From Veillonella tobetsuensis (GTDB lineage: Bacteria; Bacillota; Negativicutes; Veillonellales; Veillonellaceae): a stretch of DNA of 64,000 bases. The notes under the pieces were generated by a model. It was not told where the DNA came from, did no database searches, and worked only from the letters and a program-made list of their open reading frames with translations. Location of the stretch: contig NZ_BBXI01000003.1 of NCBI RefSeq assembly GCF_001078375.1, positions 1-64,000 of the forward strand. Direction: 5' to 3'. The position numbers and the translations under genes were made by a program. Shown piece after piece: positions 26,834 through 36,544 of the stretch. Positions within the stretch are counted from its first letter, which is position 1; every line of letters starts with the position of its first letter.

Positions 26834-27285
26834 TGGAATTAGTATTGAAGATTAATAATAAGAACGTAACCGTTAATGTGCCAGCAGACGAAATGTTATT
26901 AACTACGTTGCGCAACTTAGGTTATTATAGCGTACGCTGTGGCTGTGATACGACAAACTGTGGTTTATGTACTGTGTGGGTGGACGATGAAATCACTTTA
27001 TCCTGTGCATATCCAACATTCCGTGCGCCGGGGCATACAATTACAACCCTAGAAGGTCTTGAGGAAGATGCAACTTTATTAGCCGATTGCCTTGCCTCTG
27101 AAGGGGCTGATCAATGTGGTTTTTGCACTACAGGCATGATGATGAGTGCTATTGCATTGAAACGAAGAAATCCAAATGCTAGTGATGATGAAATCAGAGA
27201 ATATTTAATTGGTAATCTCTGCCGTTGTACAGGCTATGAGTCACAACTTCGAGGCGTTCGCAAATATCTACAAGGAGGTTTATGA
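26833..27285 (+). CDS. xanthine dehydrogenase-type 2Fe-2S subunit
   Basis: A 150-residue ferredoxin-like subunit. The first cluster uses CGCDTTNCGLC with a later Cys in LSCAYP; the second uses QCGFCTTGM and LCRCTGY. It carries electrons from the molybdenum site to FAD. Overlaps both neighbours, so translation is coupled. Confidence 0.92.
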   Translation: MELVLKINNKNVTVNVPADEMLLTTLRNLGYYSVRCGCDTTNCGLCTVWVDDEITLSCAYPTFRAPGHTITTLEGLEEDATLLADCLASEGADQCGFCTTGMMMSAIALKRRNPNASDDEIREYLIGNLCRCTGYESQLRGVRKYLQGGL

Positions 27286-29576
27286 TGAAACACGTTGGTA
27301 AGTCTTATGACAAAGTCGATGCCAAGGGGATTCTAAGCGGTAAACCTTCTTATACGGGCGATTTTGTACCTAAAGATGCCCTTATTATCAAGGTGTTGCG
27401 TAGCCCTCATGCACAGGCGCGTATCAAATCCATCGATACGTCAAAAGCTAAATTAATCCCTGGCGTAGAAGCCATTTTTACATATGAAGATGTACCGAAT
27501 ACGCGCTTTACCTTGGCAGGGCAAACCTATCCAGAGCCATCTGCCTATGATGCGTTGATTCTCGATTCTGTAGTTCGCTATGTAGGTGATGAAGTGGCCC
27601 TCGTTGTGGCTAAAGATGAAGCTACTGCATTGAAGGCGATGCCTCTCATTAAGGTTGAATACGAGGTGCAAAAACCGGTACTTGATTTACGCACGGCTAT
27701 GGACCATGAAACAGTAGTTCATCCAGAAGATGATATTCTCAATCATATTCCAGTAGGACAAGACTATAAACGCAATATTTGTGTATCGTACCATAAGCGT
27801 GTTGGTGATATTGAAGCGGAACTTGCTAAATGCGATTATGTCGTAGAAGGCACATATTTCGACCAAGCTACGCGCCAATCTGCGATGGAACCATTTCAAA
27901 GCTTTGGGTATATCGATCATTTGGGCCGCATTGTTATCGTTAGCTCTACGCAAATCGTATTCCATGTACGCCGACATATTGCACGTGCACTGGGGATTCC
28001 GGCCTCAAAAATTCGCGTTATTAAACCTCGTATTGGCGGTGGCTTTGGGTCTAAGCAAACGGCTTGCACAGAATTGATGACCGCCTTTGTAACCTGGAAA
28101 TTACAAAAGCCTTGCTATCTTCTTTATGATAGAACTGAAGCGCAAACCTGTTCCACTACGCGCCATGCTCGTGAATGGTATATTCGTCTAGGTGCTACTA
28201 AGGATGGCATTATCCAAGTTATCGATATGGACTCTATCACAGCTGCTGGGGCACATGCTACGCATTGCTTTACAACAACTACGGCAGGGGAACATAAATC
28301 GGTGCCTTTGTACAACAAGGGTAAAGCTGTTCATTATGGTACGGAAGGCGTCTATACAAATCATACTCCAGGCGGTGCTTTCCGTGGATATGGTGCTACA
28401 GAGGCATTGTGGCCATTAGAATGTGCAGTCAATCGCTTGGCTGATGAAATGGGTGTAGATCCGGCAGAACTTCGTCAAAAGAATTTGATTGCTGCTGGTG
28501 AACGCAGCTTAGTATATGATCCTGATGAAATTATGGATTCTGGACTATTCCAAGAAACCGTAAATAAGGTTAAGGAAATGGCTCGTTGGGATGAGCGTCC
28601 TCATAGTTGGGACATTGATGAGCGCTATCGCGGCGGTTTGGGGATGGCTCTTGCCTTACAAGGGTCCGGTGTTGCTAATATCGATGTAGCATCTGTAGAA
28701 ATTCGTCTGGGCGATGATGGTAACTACACTTTGTATACGGGTTCTTCCGATATGGGGATGGGGGCTAATACAATTCTTACACAAATGGCTTGTGAAGTCC
28801 TTGGCTGTCCTATGGAGTCTATGACGGTTGTTGAATCCGATACGGATATCGTACCATTTGATCCTGGATCCTATGCATCGAGCACGACCTATGTAACGGG
28901 TACTGCGGCGAAAATGGCGGCTGAAGAACTGAGAGAAAAGATAATCCATAAATTAGCGCAATTTATGGATGTTAAACCAGAAGATATTGATTTTGACGGC
29001 TTAGTAGGTGTGACTAAGGACGGTACAAAGAAAATGTCCGTTCAAGAACTAGCACCGAAGCTATTAGTAGGAACTACATCTGAACAACTAACGGGTTTTG
29101 CAACGTGGGGGAGTCACACCTCTCCACCACCATTTATGGCGTCTATTGCTGAAGTTAAGGTAGATAAACAAACGGGACAAATTATACCGTTACATATGTA
29201 TAATTGTGTAGACTGTGGTACCGTTGTAAATCCTAAACTAGCACGTGTACAGGTTGAAGGCGGCGCAGTACAAGCTATTGGTATGGCTTTGTATGAAGAC
29301 GTTAGATACTCTAGTAATGGTCGTTTAGAAACTAATAATTTTATGACCTATAAAATTCCTACACGTCAAGATATTGGTGAATTACATACAGCCTTTGTTG
29401 AATCATATGAGGAAAGTGGCGCATATGGTGTTAAATCCATTGGTGAAATTGTTATTAATACAGCTTGTCCCGCAATACAACATGCTGTAAAAAATGCAGT
29501 TGGTGCGGATATTCGTACATTACCTATGACACCAGAGAAGGTATTTATGGGGATGGACGAGAAATATAAAGTATAA
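27285..29576 (+). CDS. molybdenum-binding hydroxylase subunit (xanthine dehydrogenase family)
   Basis: A 763-residue catalytic subunit. Molybdopterin and active-site regions: IGGGFGSKQ, GAFRGYGATEALW, GSSDMGMGANTILTQM and the C-terminal GAYGVKSIGEI with the catalytic Glu. Oxidises a purine-like or related heterocycle; substrate not readable. The accessory genes behind it (YqeC, MocA, YqeB) point to a selenium-dependent enzyme. GGAGG lies 6 bases before the ATG at 27285; an ATG three bases earlier is the alternative. Confidence 0.87.
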   Translation: MKHVGKSYDKVDAKGILSGKPSYTGDFVPKDALIIKVLRSPHAQARIKSIDTSKAKLIPGVEAIFTYEDVPNTRFTLAGQTYPEPSAYDALILDSVVRYVGDEVALVVAKDEATALKAMPLIKVEYEVQKPVLDLRTAMDHETVVHPEDDILNHIPVGQDYKRNICVSYHKRVGDIEAELAKCDYVVEGTYFDQATRQSAMEPFQSFGYIDHLGRIVIVSSTQIVFHVRRHIARALGIPASKIRVIKPRIGGGFGSKQTACTELMTAFVTWKLQKPCYLLYDRTEAQTCSTTRHAREWYIRLGATKDGIIQVIDMDSITAAGAHATHCFTTTTAGEHKSVPLYNKGKAVHYGTEGVYTNHTPGGAFRGYGATEALWPLECAVNRLADEMGVDPAELRQKNLIAAGERSLVYDPDEIMDSGLFQETVNKVKEMARWDERPHSWDIDERYRGGLGMALALQGSGVANIDVASVEIRLGDDGNYTLYTGSSDMGMGANTILTQMACEVLGCPMESMTVVESDTDIVPFDPGSYASSTTYVTGTAAKMAAEELREKIIHKLAQFMDVKPEDIDFDGLVGVTKDGTKKMSVQELAPKLLVGTTSEQLTGFATWGSHTSPPPFMASIAEVKVDKQTGQIIPLHMYNCVDCGTVVNPKLARVQVEGGAVQAIGMALYEDVRYSSNGRLETNNFMTYKIPTRQDIGELHTAFVESYEESGAYGVKSIGEIVINTACPAIQHAVKNAVGADIRTLPMTPEKVFMGMDEKYKV

Positions 29577-29608
29577 CCATTTTACATTCCTAAAGGGGGC
29601 CTCACGCT

Positions 29609-30367
29609 ATGACATCACAAACGCAGTATTGGAATCGCCTTATTCAACCCGGAATTGTTGCATTGGTTGGTGCAGGCGGCAAAACAACAGTTTTATCTAA
29701 GCTAGTAGAGTATGGCAGGTTGCAAGGGCGACCTATCGTGGTGACCACTACGACACAATTGTACGAATCACAAGTGGCTCAGTACGAACCTATTTATACA
29801 AAGGATATTAATGAGGTAGATGAATATTGCACTAAACGTATTCAACAAGGCTATTGTGGCGCCTGGTTTAGTGGAATTACAAGAACTAAGGTGGATTCTG
29901 TAGATTGTGAAAGCATCGATAATCTTAGCACCTTGCATCCCAATTGGCAAATTGTTGTAGAGGCAGATGGTGCTAAAGAAAAATGGCTTAAGGCTCCAAA
30001 ACATACAGAACCTGTTATCCCTAGCCAAACAAAGACTACAATAGGTGTTGTAAATCTTCAAATGTTGGGGGCCTCTTTAGACGAGGATCATGTACACAAC
30101 TTGGAACTCGTTCAGTCTATCGTTAATCGTGAAGAAGGCGCTATTGTAACACCGAGCATGCTCGCTCAAATCGTGCTTCATAAGCAAGGCCTGTTCCAAT
30201 ATAGCAAGGGCAAAAAGGTGTTGTTCTGTACAGGCTATGATACGGTACAACATAGAATTATTGATGATTTTATTAGCCATGTATTAGATAGTGATATTAC
30301 AGCTATCGTATTGGCTGATGGATATAAGGCTAGCTGTGAAATTCGCCGCATTATTCAATGCCGATAG
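29609..30367 (+). CDS. yqeC: selenium-dependent hydroxylase accessory protein YqeC
   Basis: A 252-residue P-loop protein: IVALVGAGGKTTVLSKL near the N-terminus, VVTTTTQLYESQ, and VVEADGAKEKWLKAP (Walker-B-like region) match the YqeC family. YqeC is found with SelD and YqeB in genomes with selenium-dependent molybdenum hydroxylases; its exact reaction is unsettled. It follows the Mo subunit by 32 bases, with GGGGG as ribosome site. Confidence 0.82.
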   Translation: MTSQTQYWNRLIQPGIVALVGAGGKTTVLSKLVEYGRLQGRPIVVTTTTQLYESQVAQYEPIYTKDINEVDEYCTKRIQQGYCGAWFSGITRTKVDSVDCESIDNLSTLHPNWQIVVEADGAKEKWLKAPKHTEPVIPSQTKTTIGVVNLQMLGASLDEDHVHNLELVQSIVNREEGAIVTPSMLAQIVLHKQGLFQYSKGKKVLFCTGYDTVQHRIIDDFISHVLDSDITAIVLADGYKASCEIRRIIQCR

Positions 30368-30375
30368 GTAGCAAA

Positions 30376-31092
30376 ATGGAATATAAGGCCTGTGAAAGCG
30401 CTCCCGTAGGGGGCGCCCTTTTACGAGAGTTTCCCCGCATTGGGATTGTTCTATTAGCGGCTGGGCAATCGCGTAGAATGGGGACTAATAAACAATTACT
30501 GCCGTGGAGAGGAAAAACTGTTCTTGATGCGGTTTGTCATGCTTTACAAACAGGCTGGATACAATCTGCGAACGGTAGTAGTTTAGTGAATTATCCATTT
30601 GTAGCAGTTACAAATGATAATAGAAATATAGACGAAATTGTAAAGAATTATGGCTTTAGTGTTGTTCATAATGAGAATCCTGAGTTAGGTCAGGGTACAT
30701 CTATCGCTTTAGGTATACAGTATCTATTAAGTACATACGGTAGAAATTATTTTGATGGTATCATTTGTTCTGTATCGGACCAACCTTTATTATGCCCTAA
30801 GGTTATTGAAACGCTTATACAGTACTTTCAGCAGAGACATGATGCAGATAATCGAATAATTGTAGTGCCAAAATATGGATTTACACAACATGCTGGGAAC
30901 CCTGTTATGTTTGGGAATCATTGGTTTGATGCATTACAGACTATAGAGGGAGACCAGGGTGGTCGAACCATTATTTGTGGCGAGGGACAAGATTTTATAA
31001 AACATGTATATATAGCCTCTGATTGGGGGGATGATGTAGATACGCCAGAGGATTATAACGATTTGTTAAATCGTGAAAGTGAGGGTGTATGA
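30376..31092 (+). CDS. mocA: molybdenum cofactor cytidylyltransferase-like NTP transferase
   Basis: A 238-residue MobA-like nucleotidyltransferase: IVLLAAGQSRRMGTNKQLLPW holds the LxAGxxxRMGxxK signature, and SVSDQPLLCPKVIETL and YGFTQHAGNPVMFG complete the site. It would attach CMP to molybdopterin for the hydroxylase. An ATG at 30358 inside the yqeC end is the alternative start; 30376 has a modest AGG site. Overlaps yqeB by 4 bases. Confidence 0.8.
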   Translation: MEYKACESAPVGGALLREFPRIGIVLLAAGQSRRMGTNKQLLPWRGKTVLDAVCHALQTGWIQSANGSSLVNYPFVAVTNDNRNIDEIVKNYGFSVVHNENPELGQGTSIALGIQYLLSTYGRNYFDGIICSVSDQPLLCPKVIETLIQYFQQRHDADNRIIVVPKYGFTQHAGNPVMFGNHWFDALQTIEGDQGGRTIICGEGQDFIKHVYIASDWGDDVDTPEDYNDLLNRESEGV

Positions 31093-31901
31093 AACCATTA
31101 ATATTAGTGCGCGGAGGTGGGGATATCGCATCCGGCGCTATTTATAGATTAAGACGTGCAGGCTATCCTGTAGTTGTTAATGAAATTGCCATACCAACTA
31201 TGATTCGTAGAGAGGTTAGTTATGGTAATGCTGTTCATATAGGTGAAATGGTTCTTGAAAGGCTGGTAGCACGTCATGTGTCCATCAGTGAAGTTCAAGA
31301 TACATTAGCCCAAGGTGTTATTCCTGTTGTGACCTCCTCTTATGAGGACTTACTTGACCGATTGCATCCAGATATCGTAGTAGATGCCATTCTATCCAAA
31401 AAAAATTTAGGAACAACAAGGTTAGATGCGCCTTTTGTTATTGGTGTAGGTCCTGGATTTAGTGCAGGGCGTGATGTGAATGTAGTAATCGAAACTATGC
31501 GAGGACATAATTTAGGTCGCTGTATTTACGATGGTGAGGCAGAGTCTAATACCGGCGTTCCTGGTAATGTAGGTGGATATACTCATGAGCGCGTTGTACA
31601 TTCACCGAAGTCAGGTTTGTTTACTGCCAAGCGTCATATTGGGGATGAGGTGCAGGCTAACGAAGTGATTGGCTTCGTTGATGATACACCGATAAGAGCC
31701 AAGATTACAGGCGTGTTACGGGGCATTTTGCATAGTGGTCTTATCGTATCAGATCATTTTAAATTGGCAGATATAGACGCACGCTGCGAGGAGTCTCATT
31801 GTTATAGTATTTCTGACAAATCTCTAGCAGTTGGTGGTGGTGTTTTAGAGGCTGTTACCGCTTGGGACTATGAAAGGAATCAAGATGGAATGCATTTATG
31901 A
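31089..31901 (+). CDS. yqeB: selenium-dependent molybdenum hydroxylase maturation protein YqeB
   Basis: A 270-residue protein starting with a Rossmann-like LILVRGGGDIASGAIYRLRRAGYPV, then IAIPTMIRREVSYG, IVVDAILSKKNLG, VIGVGPGFSAG and EAESNTGVPG, the pattern of the YqeB/EF2563 family. The family co-occurs with orphan SelD and is believed to help supply selenium to the molybdenum site. GAGGG ribosome site. It is a strong marker that the hydroxylase is of the selenium type. Confidence 0.85.
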   Translation: MKPLILVRGGGDIASGAIYRLRRAGYPVVVNEIAIPTMIRREVSYGNAVHIGEMVLERLVARHVSISEVQDTLAQGVIPVVTSSYEDLLDRLHPDIVVDAILSKKNLGTTRLDAPFVIGVGPGFSAGRDVNVVIETMRGHNLGRCIYDGEAESNTGVPGNVGGYTHERVVHSPKSGLFTAKRHIGDEVQANEVIGFVDDTPIRAKITGVLRGILHSGLIVSDHFKLADIDARCEESHCYSISDKSLAVGGGVLEAVTAWDYERNQDGMHL

Positions 31902-32616
31902 TATTATGAAAGACCGATTACAAGTAACGGAACCAACATTCTTGGTAACCATTGTATCGGGACCGCGTCAAGGGGATAGAGCGATTTATAACGAAGCGGG
32001 CCACGTATTATATGGTGATGCTATAGAAGGCTTTACACCAAATGCCATTAAACCCAATGCATTATGTGTATTTGGCACTACAGAGTGTTTTGTAGAGCCC
32101 GTCGAAAAGGATCCGTCTGTACTCGTTTTAGGGGCTGGACATGTAAGCCGTGCAATCACTGATTTGTTGTTGTTCATCGGTTGTCGAGTTACCGTTGTAG
32201 ATGATAGACCGGAATATGTAGTGCCCGAATTCTTTGATGATCGAGTGACGCGCAAATGTTTACCTTTAGATAATTTTGGAGAGTTTTTATCTCTTGATGA
32301 ATATAATGGATTTATCGTAGTTACAAGAGCACATGAGTTTGACAATGCCTGTCTAAAACAATTACGGGAACAATTGCCAACCTATATGGGGGTTATGGGC
32401 AGTCAAAAACGCGTTCATTATGCACTGGAGAATTTGAAAGCTCATGGTTGGACGCAAGAGGAAATCGATATGATTTATGCGCCTATTGGATTAGATTTAG
32501 GTGCTCAAACACCAGAAGAAATTGCATTGTCTATTGTTAGTGAATATTTGGCTGTTACGCGAGGTAAAAAAGGACAATTTTTGCGTAGAAAGAGAGTGGT
32601 AGAACATGAATCGTGA
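31885..32616 (+). CDS. XdhC-type Rossmann protein (second half of an XdhC pair)
   Basis: A 243-residue protein whose central and C-terminal part is the XdhC Rossmann domain: SVLVLGAGHVSRAITDLLLFIG, VVDDRPEYV, FIVVTRAHEFD, YMGVMGSQKRVHYAL and MIYAPIGLDLGAQTPEEIALSI. XdhC proteins bind and sulfurate molybdenum cofactor before insertion. The CoxI-type N-terminal domain is not here but is encoded by the next gene. The start at 31885 follows AAGGA; it overlaps yqeB by 17 bases. Confidence 0.8.
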   Translation: MECIYDIMKDRLQVTEPTFLVTIVSGPRQGDRAIYNEAGHVLYGDAIEGFTPNAIKPNALCVFGTTECFVEPVEKDPSVLVLGAGHVSRAITDLLLFIGCRVTVVDDRPEYVVPEFFDDRVTRKCLPLDNFGEFLSLDEYNGFIVVTRAHEFDNACLKQLREQLPTYMGVMGSQKRVHYALENLKAHGWTQEEIDMIYAPIGLDLGAQTPEEIALSIVSEYLAVTRGKKGQFLRRKRVVEHES

Positions 32617-32920
32617 GTTTGTAGAGTATTTAAGTCAACGAACAAATGAAACATTAGCGGTGGCCACAATTCTTCATACTGCAGGATCTACGCCACGAAA
32701 AGCGGGGACTTCGATGGTGGTATTTCCCGATGGATCCATATTTGGCACTATTGGTGGTGGTCGCGCAGAAAATGAGATTCGTTTGAGTGCTATCGACTCC
32801 ATAGAGAAAAGAGAAAATTATCGACGTATAGAAGTAAAGTTAGATGATGACGTGGCCGTAAAAGAAGGTATGGTCTGTGGTGGTTGTATGGATGTGTGGA
32901 TTAGAACACAAAATGTGTAA
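32606..32920 (+). CDS. XdhC/CoxI-domain protein (short)
   Basis: A 104-residue protein equal to the N-terminal XdhC/CoxI domain: VATILHTAGSTPRKAGTSMVV, GTIGGGRAENEI and GMVCGGCMDVWI with its cysteines. Normally fused to the Rossmann domain of the preceding gene; here the two are separate and in reversed order, overlapping by 11 bases. Last gene of the hydroxylase operon. Confidence 0.78.
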   Translation: MNREFVEYLSQRTNETLAVATILHTAGSTPRKAGTSMVVFPDGSIFGTIGGGRAENEIRLSAIDSIEKRENYRRIEVKLDDDVAVKEGMVCGGCMDVWIRTQNV

Positions 32921-33021
32921 AATGGATATACTATGTATAGTAATCACTAAATGGTGAATCCTATGATAGAGGTATATCTGTCGTTTTAAATTTACAGTGA
33001 CCATAAAATACGTTAAAATAT

Positions 33022-33060
33022 AAGGTACAGCTAAAAGTATTAGTTGTACCTTATTATTTT
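33022..33060 (+). terminator. terminator between the hydroxylase operon and cdaA
   Basis: AAGGTACAGCTAA pairs with TTAGTTGTACCTT (13 bp, one G-U), followed by ATTATTTTG. Confidence 0.7.
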
Positions 33061-33078
33061 GTGTAAGGAGTAACGAAT

Positions 33079-33891
33079 ATGCAGTTTGAAGCTCTCATAC
33101 ATACCTTTAGAATCCTAGATGTTATCGACATTTTAACGGTTGCTATCGGTATTTACTATATGTATAAACTTTTAAAAGATACACGTGCTGTAGCTTTGTT
33201 AAAAGGTTTATTGTTTTTGGCTATTTTGAATGTGCTTAGCCATGTACTCAATTTATATGTTATCAATTGGATTTTACAACAAGGGATGACGGTTATTCTT
33301 TTTGCTTTGCCGGTCGTATTCCAACCGGAATTGCGCCGTGCATTGGAACAACTTGGTCGAGGTCGAATTTTTAGTAAAGCTCAAAATGTTAACGAAGAAG
33401 AGATGGATATGGCCATTGATGAAGTAATGGCTGCCGCTCGTGTTATGTCCCGTGAACATACGGGTGCCCTCATCGTATTTGAACGTGAGGTGGGCTTGAA
33501 TGATTTTATCGATACAGGGATTATCGTTGATGCTGTATTGAGTCGTGAATTAATTAAAAATATATTCGTTCCAAGTACACCACTCCACGATGGAGCTATG
33601 ATTATTCGTAATGGTCGGATTCAAGCTGCTGGCTGTTTATTGCCACTTACGGAAGACCGTACATTGAGTACTGAACTAGGTACTCGTCACCGTGCAGCGA
33701 TTGGCTTATCTGAACAAACAGATGCAGTAGTAGTTGTTGTCAGCGAAGAAACTGGTGTTATTTCTTACACGTATGGTGGTCACATTTATCGTCACTTGCC
33801 AGAAGACCAAATTAAAGAGGCTCTTCGCACATTTATGGAACGACCTCGTCAAAATATTACGAGCATGTGGAAATGGGGTGGCAAGAAATGA
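33079..33891 (+). CDS. cdaA: diadenylate cyclase CdaA
   Basis: A 270-residue membrane-bound c-di-AMP synthase: three N-terminal helices, then a DAC domain with the catalytic DGAMII and GTRHRAAIG motifs. Makes cyclic di-AMP, which controls potassium and wall homeostasis. The order cdaA-cdaR-...-glmM is the conserved Firmicutes arrangement. GTAAGGAG ribosome site. Confidence 0.95.
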   Translation: MQFEALIHTFRILDVIDILTVAIGIYYMYKLLKDTRAVALLKGLLFLAILNVLSHVLNLYVINWILQQGMTVILFALPVVFQPELRRALEQLGRGRIFSKAQNVNEEEMDMAIDEVMAAARVMSREHTGALIVFEREVGLNDFIDTGIIVDAVLSRELIKNIFVPSTPLHDGAMIIRNGRIQAAGCLLPLTEDRTLSTELGTRHRAAIGLSEQTDAVVVVVSEETGVISYTYGGHIYRHLPEDQIKEALRTFMERPRQNITSMWKWGGKK

Positions 33892-34805
33892 TGATTCATT
33901 TAAAACGCAACTGGCCTGCGAAAATACTTTCATTATTAGTGGCCATCGTCATGTGGTTTTTTATTATGCGTGATCAAAATCCTGTGATGGAGGTTTCTTA
34001 TGTGGTACCTGTGCAGGTACAAAATTTAGCAGCGAATTATATTGTAGAGGATGCACCTCAAAGTGTTCGTGTTGTTCTGAGTGGACCGCGCGATACGATT
34101 ATTAATTTGAAGTCTGAAAATCTTAAAGCTTATATTGATGCATCTGGTGTATCGCCAGGGCAAAATAATGTAACCATTCATTTTAATTCACCATCTGGGA
34201 TGAGTTTAATGGAGGTTAAACCGGATACTATAACTCTTACGGTCGATGAATATGCAGAAAAGAAATTACCTGTAGAAATCGTACCATTAGGACAAATTTC
34301 AGATAATGTAGCATTAAAGTCTGTTACAGTAATTCCGAAGGAGGTTACCGTATCTGGTCGTAAGCAACAAGTGATGGCGGCAACCCGTGTAGTAATGAAG
34401 GTCAATGTTTCGGGACAAACCAAAAACTTTAGTTCCGTTGCTGATTTAGAAGCTTGGGACAATGCAGGAAACGTACTCAATGTGAATATTAATCCTGCAC
34501 AAGGTCAAGCACAGTACGAATTAAATTTACTTAGAAAAGATAAAGCCGTACCAGTTTCGGCGATTACTGTTGGTCAAGTAGCAGAGGGTTATGAGGTTAA
34601 AGGTATTACGATTAAACCTGTACAAGTAACCATTACAGGTCGTGAAGAAATGGTCGATATGATTTCTGAGCTTAAGACAGAGGTTATTGATATTAGTGGT
34701 GCCACAGCGCCTGTTGAGGCTACCTATAATCTCATAATCCCAGATGGAATTACCAGTAAGGTTACTACGGTGCGTGTAACTGTAGATATACAAAGAAAAG
34801 CATAG
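33888..34805 (+). CDS. cdaR: CdaR (YbbR-domain) regulator of CdaA
   Basis: A 305-residue protein with one N-terminal helix (AKILSLLVAIVMWFFIM) and extracytoplasmic YbbR repeats (PVQVQNLAANYIVEDAPQSVRVVLSGP and three similar units). It modulates CdaA. The ATG at 33888 overlaps the cdaA stop (ATGA), so translation is coupled; an ATG at 33867 would overlap more and lacks support. Confidence 0.88.
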   Translation: MMIHLKRNWPAKILSLLVAIVMWFFIMRDQNPVMEVSYVVPVQVQNLAANYIVEDAPQSVRVVLSGPRDTIINLKSENLKAYIDASGVSPGQNNVTIHFNSPSGMSLMEVKPDTITLTVDEYAEKKLPVEIVPLGQISDNVALKSVTVIPKEVTVSGRKQQVMAATRVVMKVNVSGQTKNFSSVADLEAWDNAGNVLNVNINPAQGQAQYELNLLRKDKAVPVSAITVGQVAEGYEVKGITIKPVQVTITGREEMVDMISELKTEVIDISGATAPVEATYNLIIPDGITSKVTTVRVTVDIQRKA

Positions 34806-34807
34806 AT

Positions 34808-36409
34808 ATGATTAGAATAATAAATCTTCGTGTAGCCGTTACTGTGAAGGCTACGATTGAAGAAATTGTAGAAAAGAAATACCCTCAAATGAAAGGGCAT
34901 ATACAGAAAATTCATGTGGTGAGACGTGCTGTAGATGCGCGTAAGAAACCGAATATCGTATTTGTATATACCCTCTTTGTAGAGGCAAATAATGAAGAAC
35001 AAATCCTTAAAAAATTAGGCAAACAAAAGGATGTAACCTTGTTTACTCCGGAGGATCCCGAGCCTGTTATAATCGGTGAAAGGCCTTTAGTGTATAGACC
35101 TGTTGTTATGGGCTTTGGCCCGGCAGGCATGATGGCAGCCTTTTACCTGGCACGAGAAGGTTATCGTCCTATCGTGTTAGAACGCGGTCAAGATGTAGAT
35201 ACGCGTGCAAAGGATGTAGAAACATTCTGGAAAACAGGTTCTTTTAAACCTGAATCAAATGTTCAATTTGGTGAAGGGGGAGCGGGTACTTTTTCCGATG
35301 GTAAGCTGACCACTCGTGTAACGCATCCACGATTATATGAAATCTCCAAGTATTTTGTGGAGTTCGGTGCACCAGAAGAAATCTTATACAAACATAAACC
35401 TCATGTGGGAACAGATAAATTGCGTAATATGGTGAAAGCCATGCGTAAACGCATTATCGAATGGGGCGGTGAAGTTCGCTTTGGTGCTAAGGTGACAGAT
35501 GTATTTATTGAAAACGGTCAGGTTGTAGGCGTTGAAGTAAATCAAGCCGAGCGCATTGATACGACCCTGATTTTGTCTGGCGTAGGTCATAGTGCACGAG
35601 ATACCTATGAAATGCTATATAAACGAGGCGTTGATATGGTGGCAAAACCATTTGCCATTGGTGTTCGTATTGAACATCCTCAAGATGTCATCGATCATTC
35701 CCAGTATGGTGTAGATCCAAAGAGTTTAGGTTTGGGCGCCGCAGAATATTCCTTGGTATATCATGATAAAGAATCGGGGCGTACGGCCTATAGCTTCTGT
35801 ATGTGTCCTGGTGGACAAGTGGTCGCATCTGCGTCCGAACCGGGCGGTGTTGTAACCAATGGTATGAGCTTGTATGCCCGTGACAGTGGCGTTGCAAATA
35901 GTGCTATCGTCGTAAACGTAGGCCCTGATGATTTTGGTACCCATCCTCTAGATGGCGTAGCATTTCAACGAGAATGGGAACGCAAGGCTTATAAATTGGG
36001 TGGTTCAAACTTTAATGCACCGGCTCAAACGATAGGTTCTTTCTTAGGCCAGGCTGATGCGCCGTCTGTTGAAAGCAGTATACATAGTTATGAACCTCAT
36101 ATCGTAGATTGCGATTTGCACCAGTGTTTACCTGATTATGTATCGTCCGTTTTAGAACGGGCCTTACCGTATTGGGGACGCCGTATCAAAGGTTTTGATA
36201 ACCCTGAAATCTGTATGACCGGCGTTGAAACGCGTACATCTTCACCGCTTCGTATGGGACGTGATGATAATCGCGTATCCACTACAGTCGGTGGCTTTTA
36301 CCCGATGGGGGAAGGTGCAGGCTATGCGGGTGGCATCATGAGTGCCGCTTTGGATGGTGCAGAAACGGCGATTGCGTGCATGAGTATGTATGCAAAACCT
36401 AATGAATGA
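34808..36409 (+). CDS. FAD-dependent dehydrogenase, COG2509 family
   Basis: A 533-residue flavoprotein with a FAD-binding Rossmann motif GFGPAGMMAAFYLAREG near residue 101 and a conserved VQFGEGGAGTFSDGKL and GEGAGYAGGIMSAALDG. The first ~95 residues form a small separate domain. COG2509 proteins are widespread in Firmicutes without an agreed substrate. Inserted between cdaR and glmM and 2 bases after cdaR, so in the operon. Confidence 0.8.
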   Translation: MIRIINLRVAVTVKATIEEIVEKKYPQMKGHIQKIHVVRRAVDARKKPNIVFVYTLFVEANNEEQILKKLGKQKDVTLFTPEDPEPVIIGERPLVYRPVVMGFGPAGMMAAFYLAREGYRPIVLERGQDVDTRAKDVETFWKTGSFKPESNVQFGEGGAGTFSDGKLTTRVTHPRLYEISKYFVEFGAPEEILYKHKPHVGTDKLRNMVKAMRKRIIEWGGEVRFGAKVTDVFIENGQVVGVEVNQAERIDTTLILSGVGHSARDTYEMLYKRGVDMVAKPFAIGVRIEHPQDVIDHSQYGVDPKSLGLGAAEYSLVYHDKESGRTAYSFCMCPGGQVVASASEPGGVVTNGMSLYARDSGVANSAIVVNVGPDDFGTHPLDGVAFQREWERKAYKLGGSNFNAPAQTIGSFLGQADAPSVESSIHSYEPHIVDCDLHQCLPDYVSSVLERALPYWGRRIKGFDNPEICMTGVETRTSSPLRMGRDDNRVSTTVGGFYPMGEGAGYAGGIMSAALDGAETAIACMSMYAKPNE

Positions 36410-36491
36410 TACTTTCACAAATAGATTTATACATTTACGTGCTATAGTGAAAGTCCAACCTGGATTTTATAAATTGTACAAACTCGTGTGA

Positions 36492-36497
36492 TATAAT
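36492..36497 (+). promoter_or_regulatory. extended -10 promoter before glmM
   Basis: TGATATAAT gives a TGn-TATAAT extended -10 about 48 bases before glmM, so glmM can be transcribed apart from cdaAR. Confidence 0.45.
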
Positions 36498-36544
36498 ACA
36501 CACAACATAGATTGAAATACATTCGTTTGTAGACGGAGGAGAAT

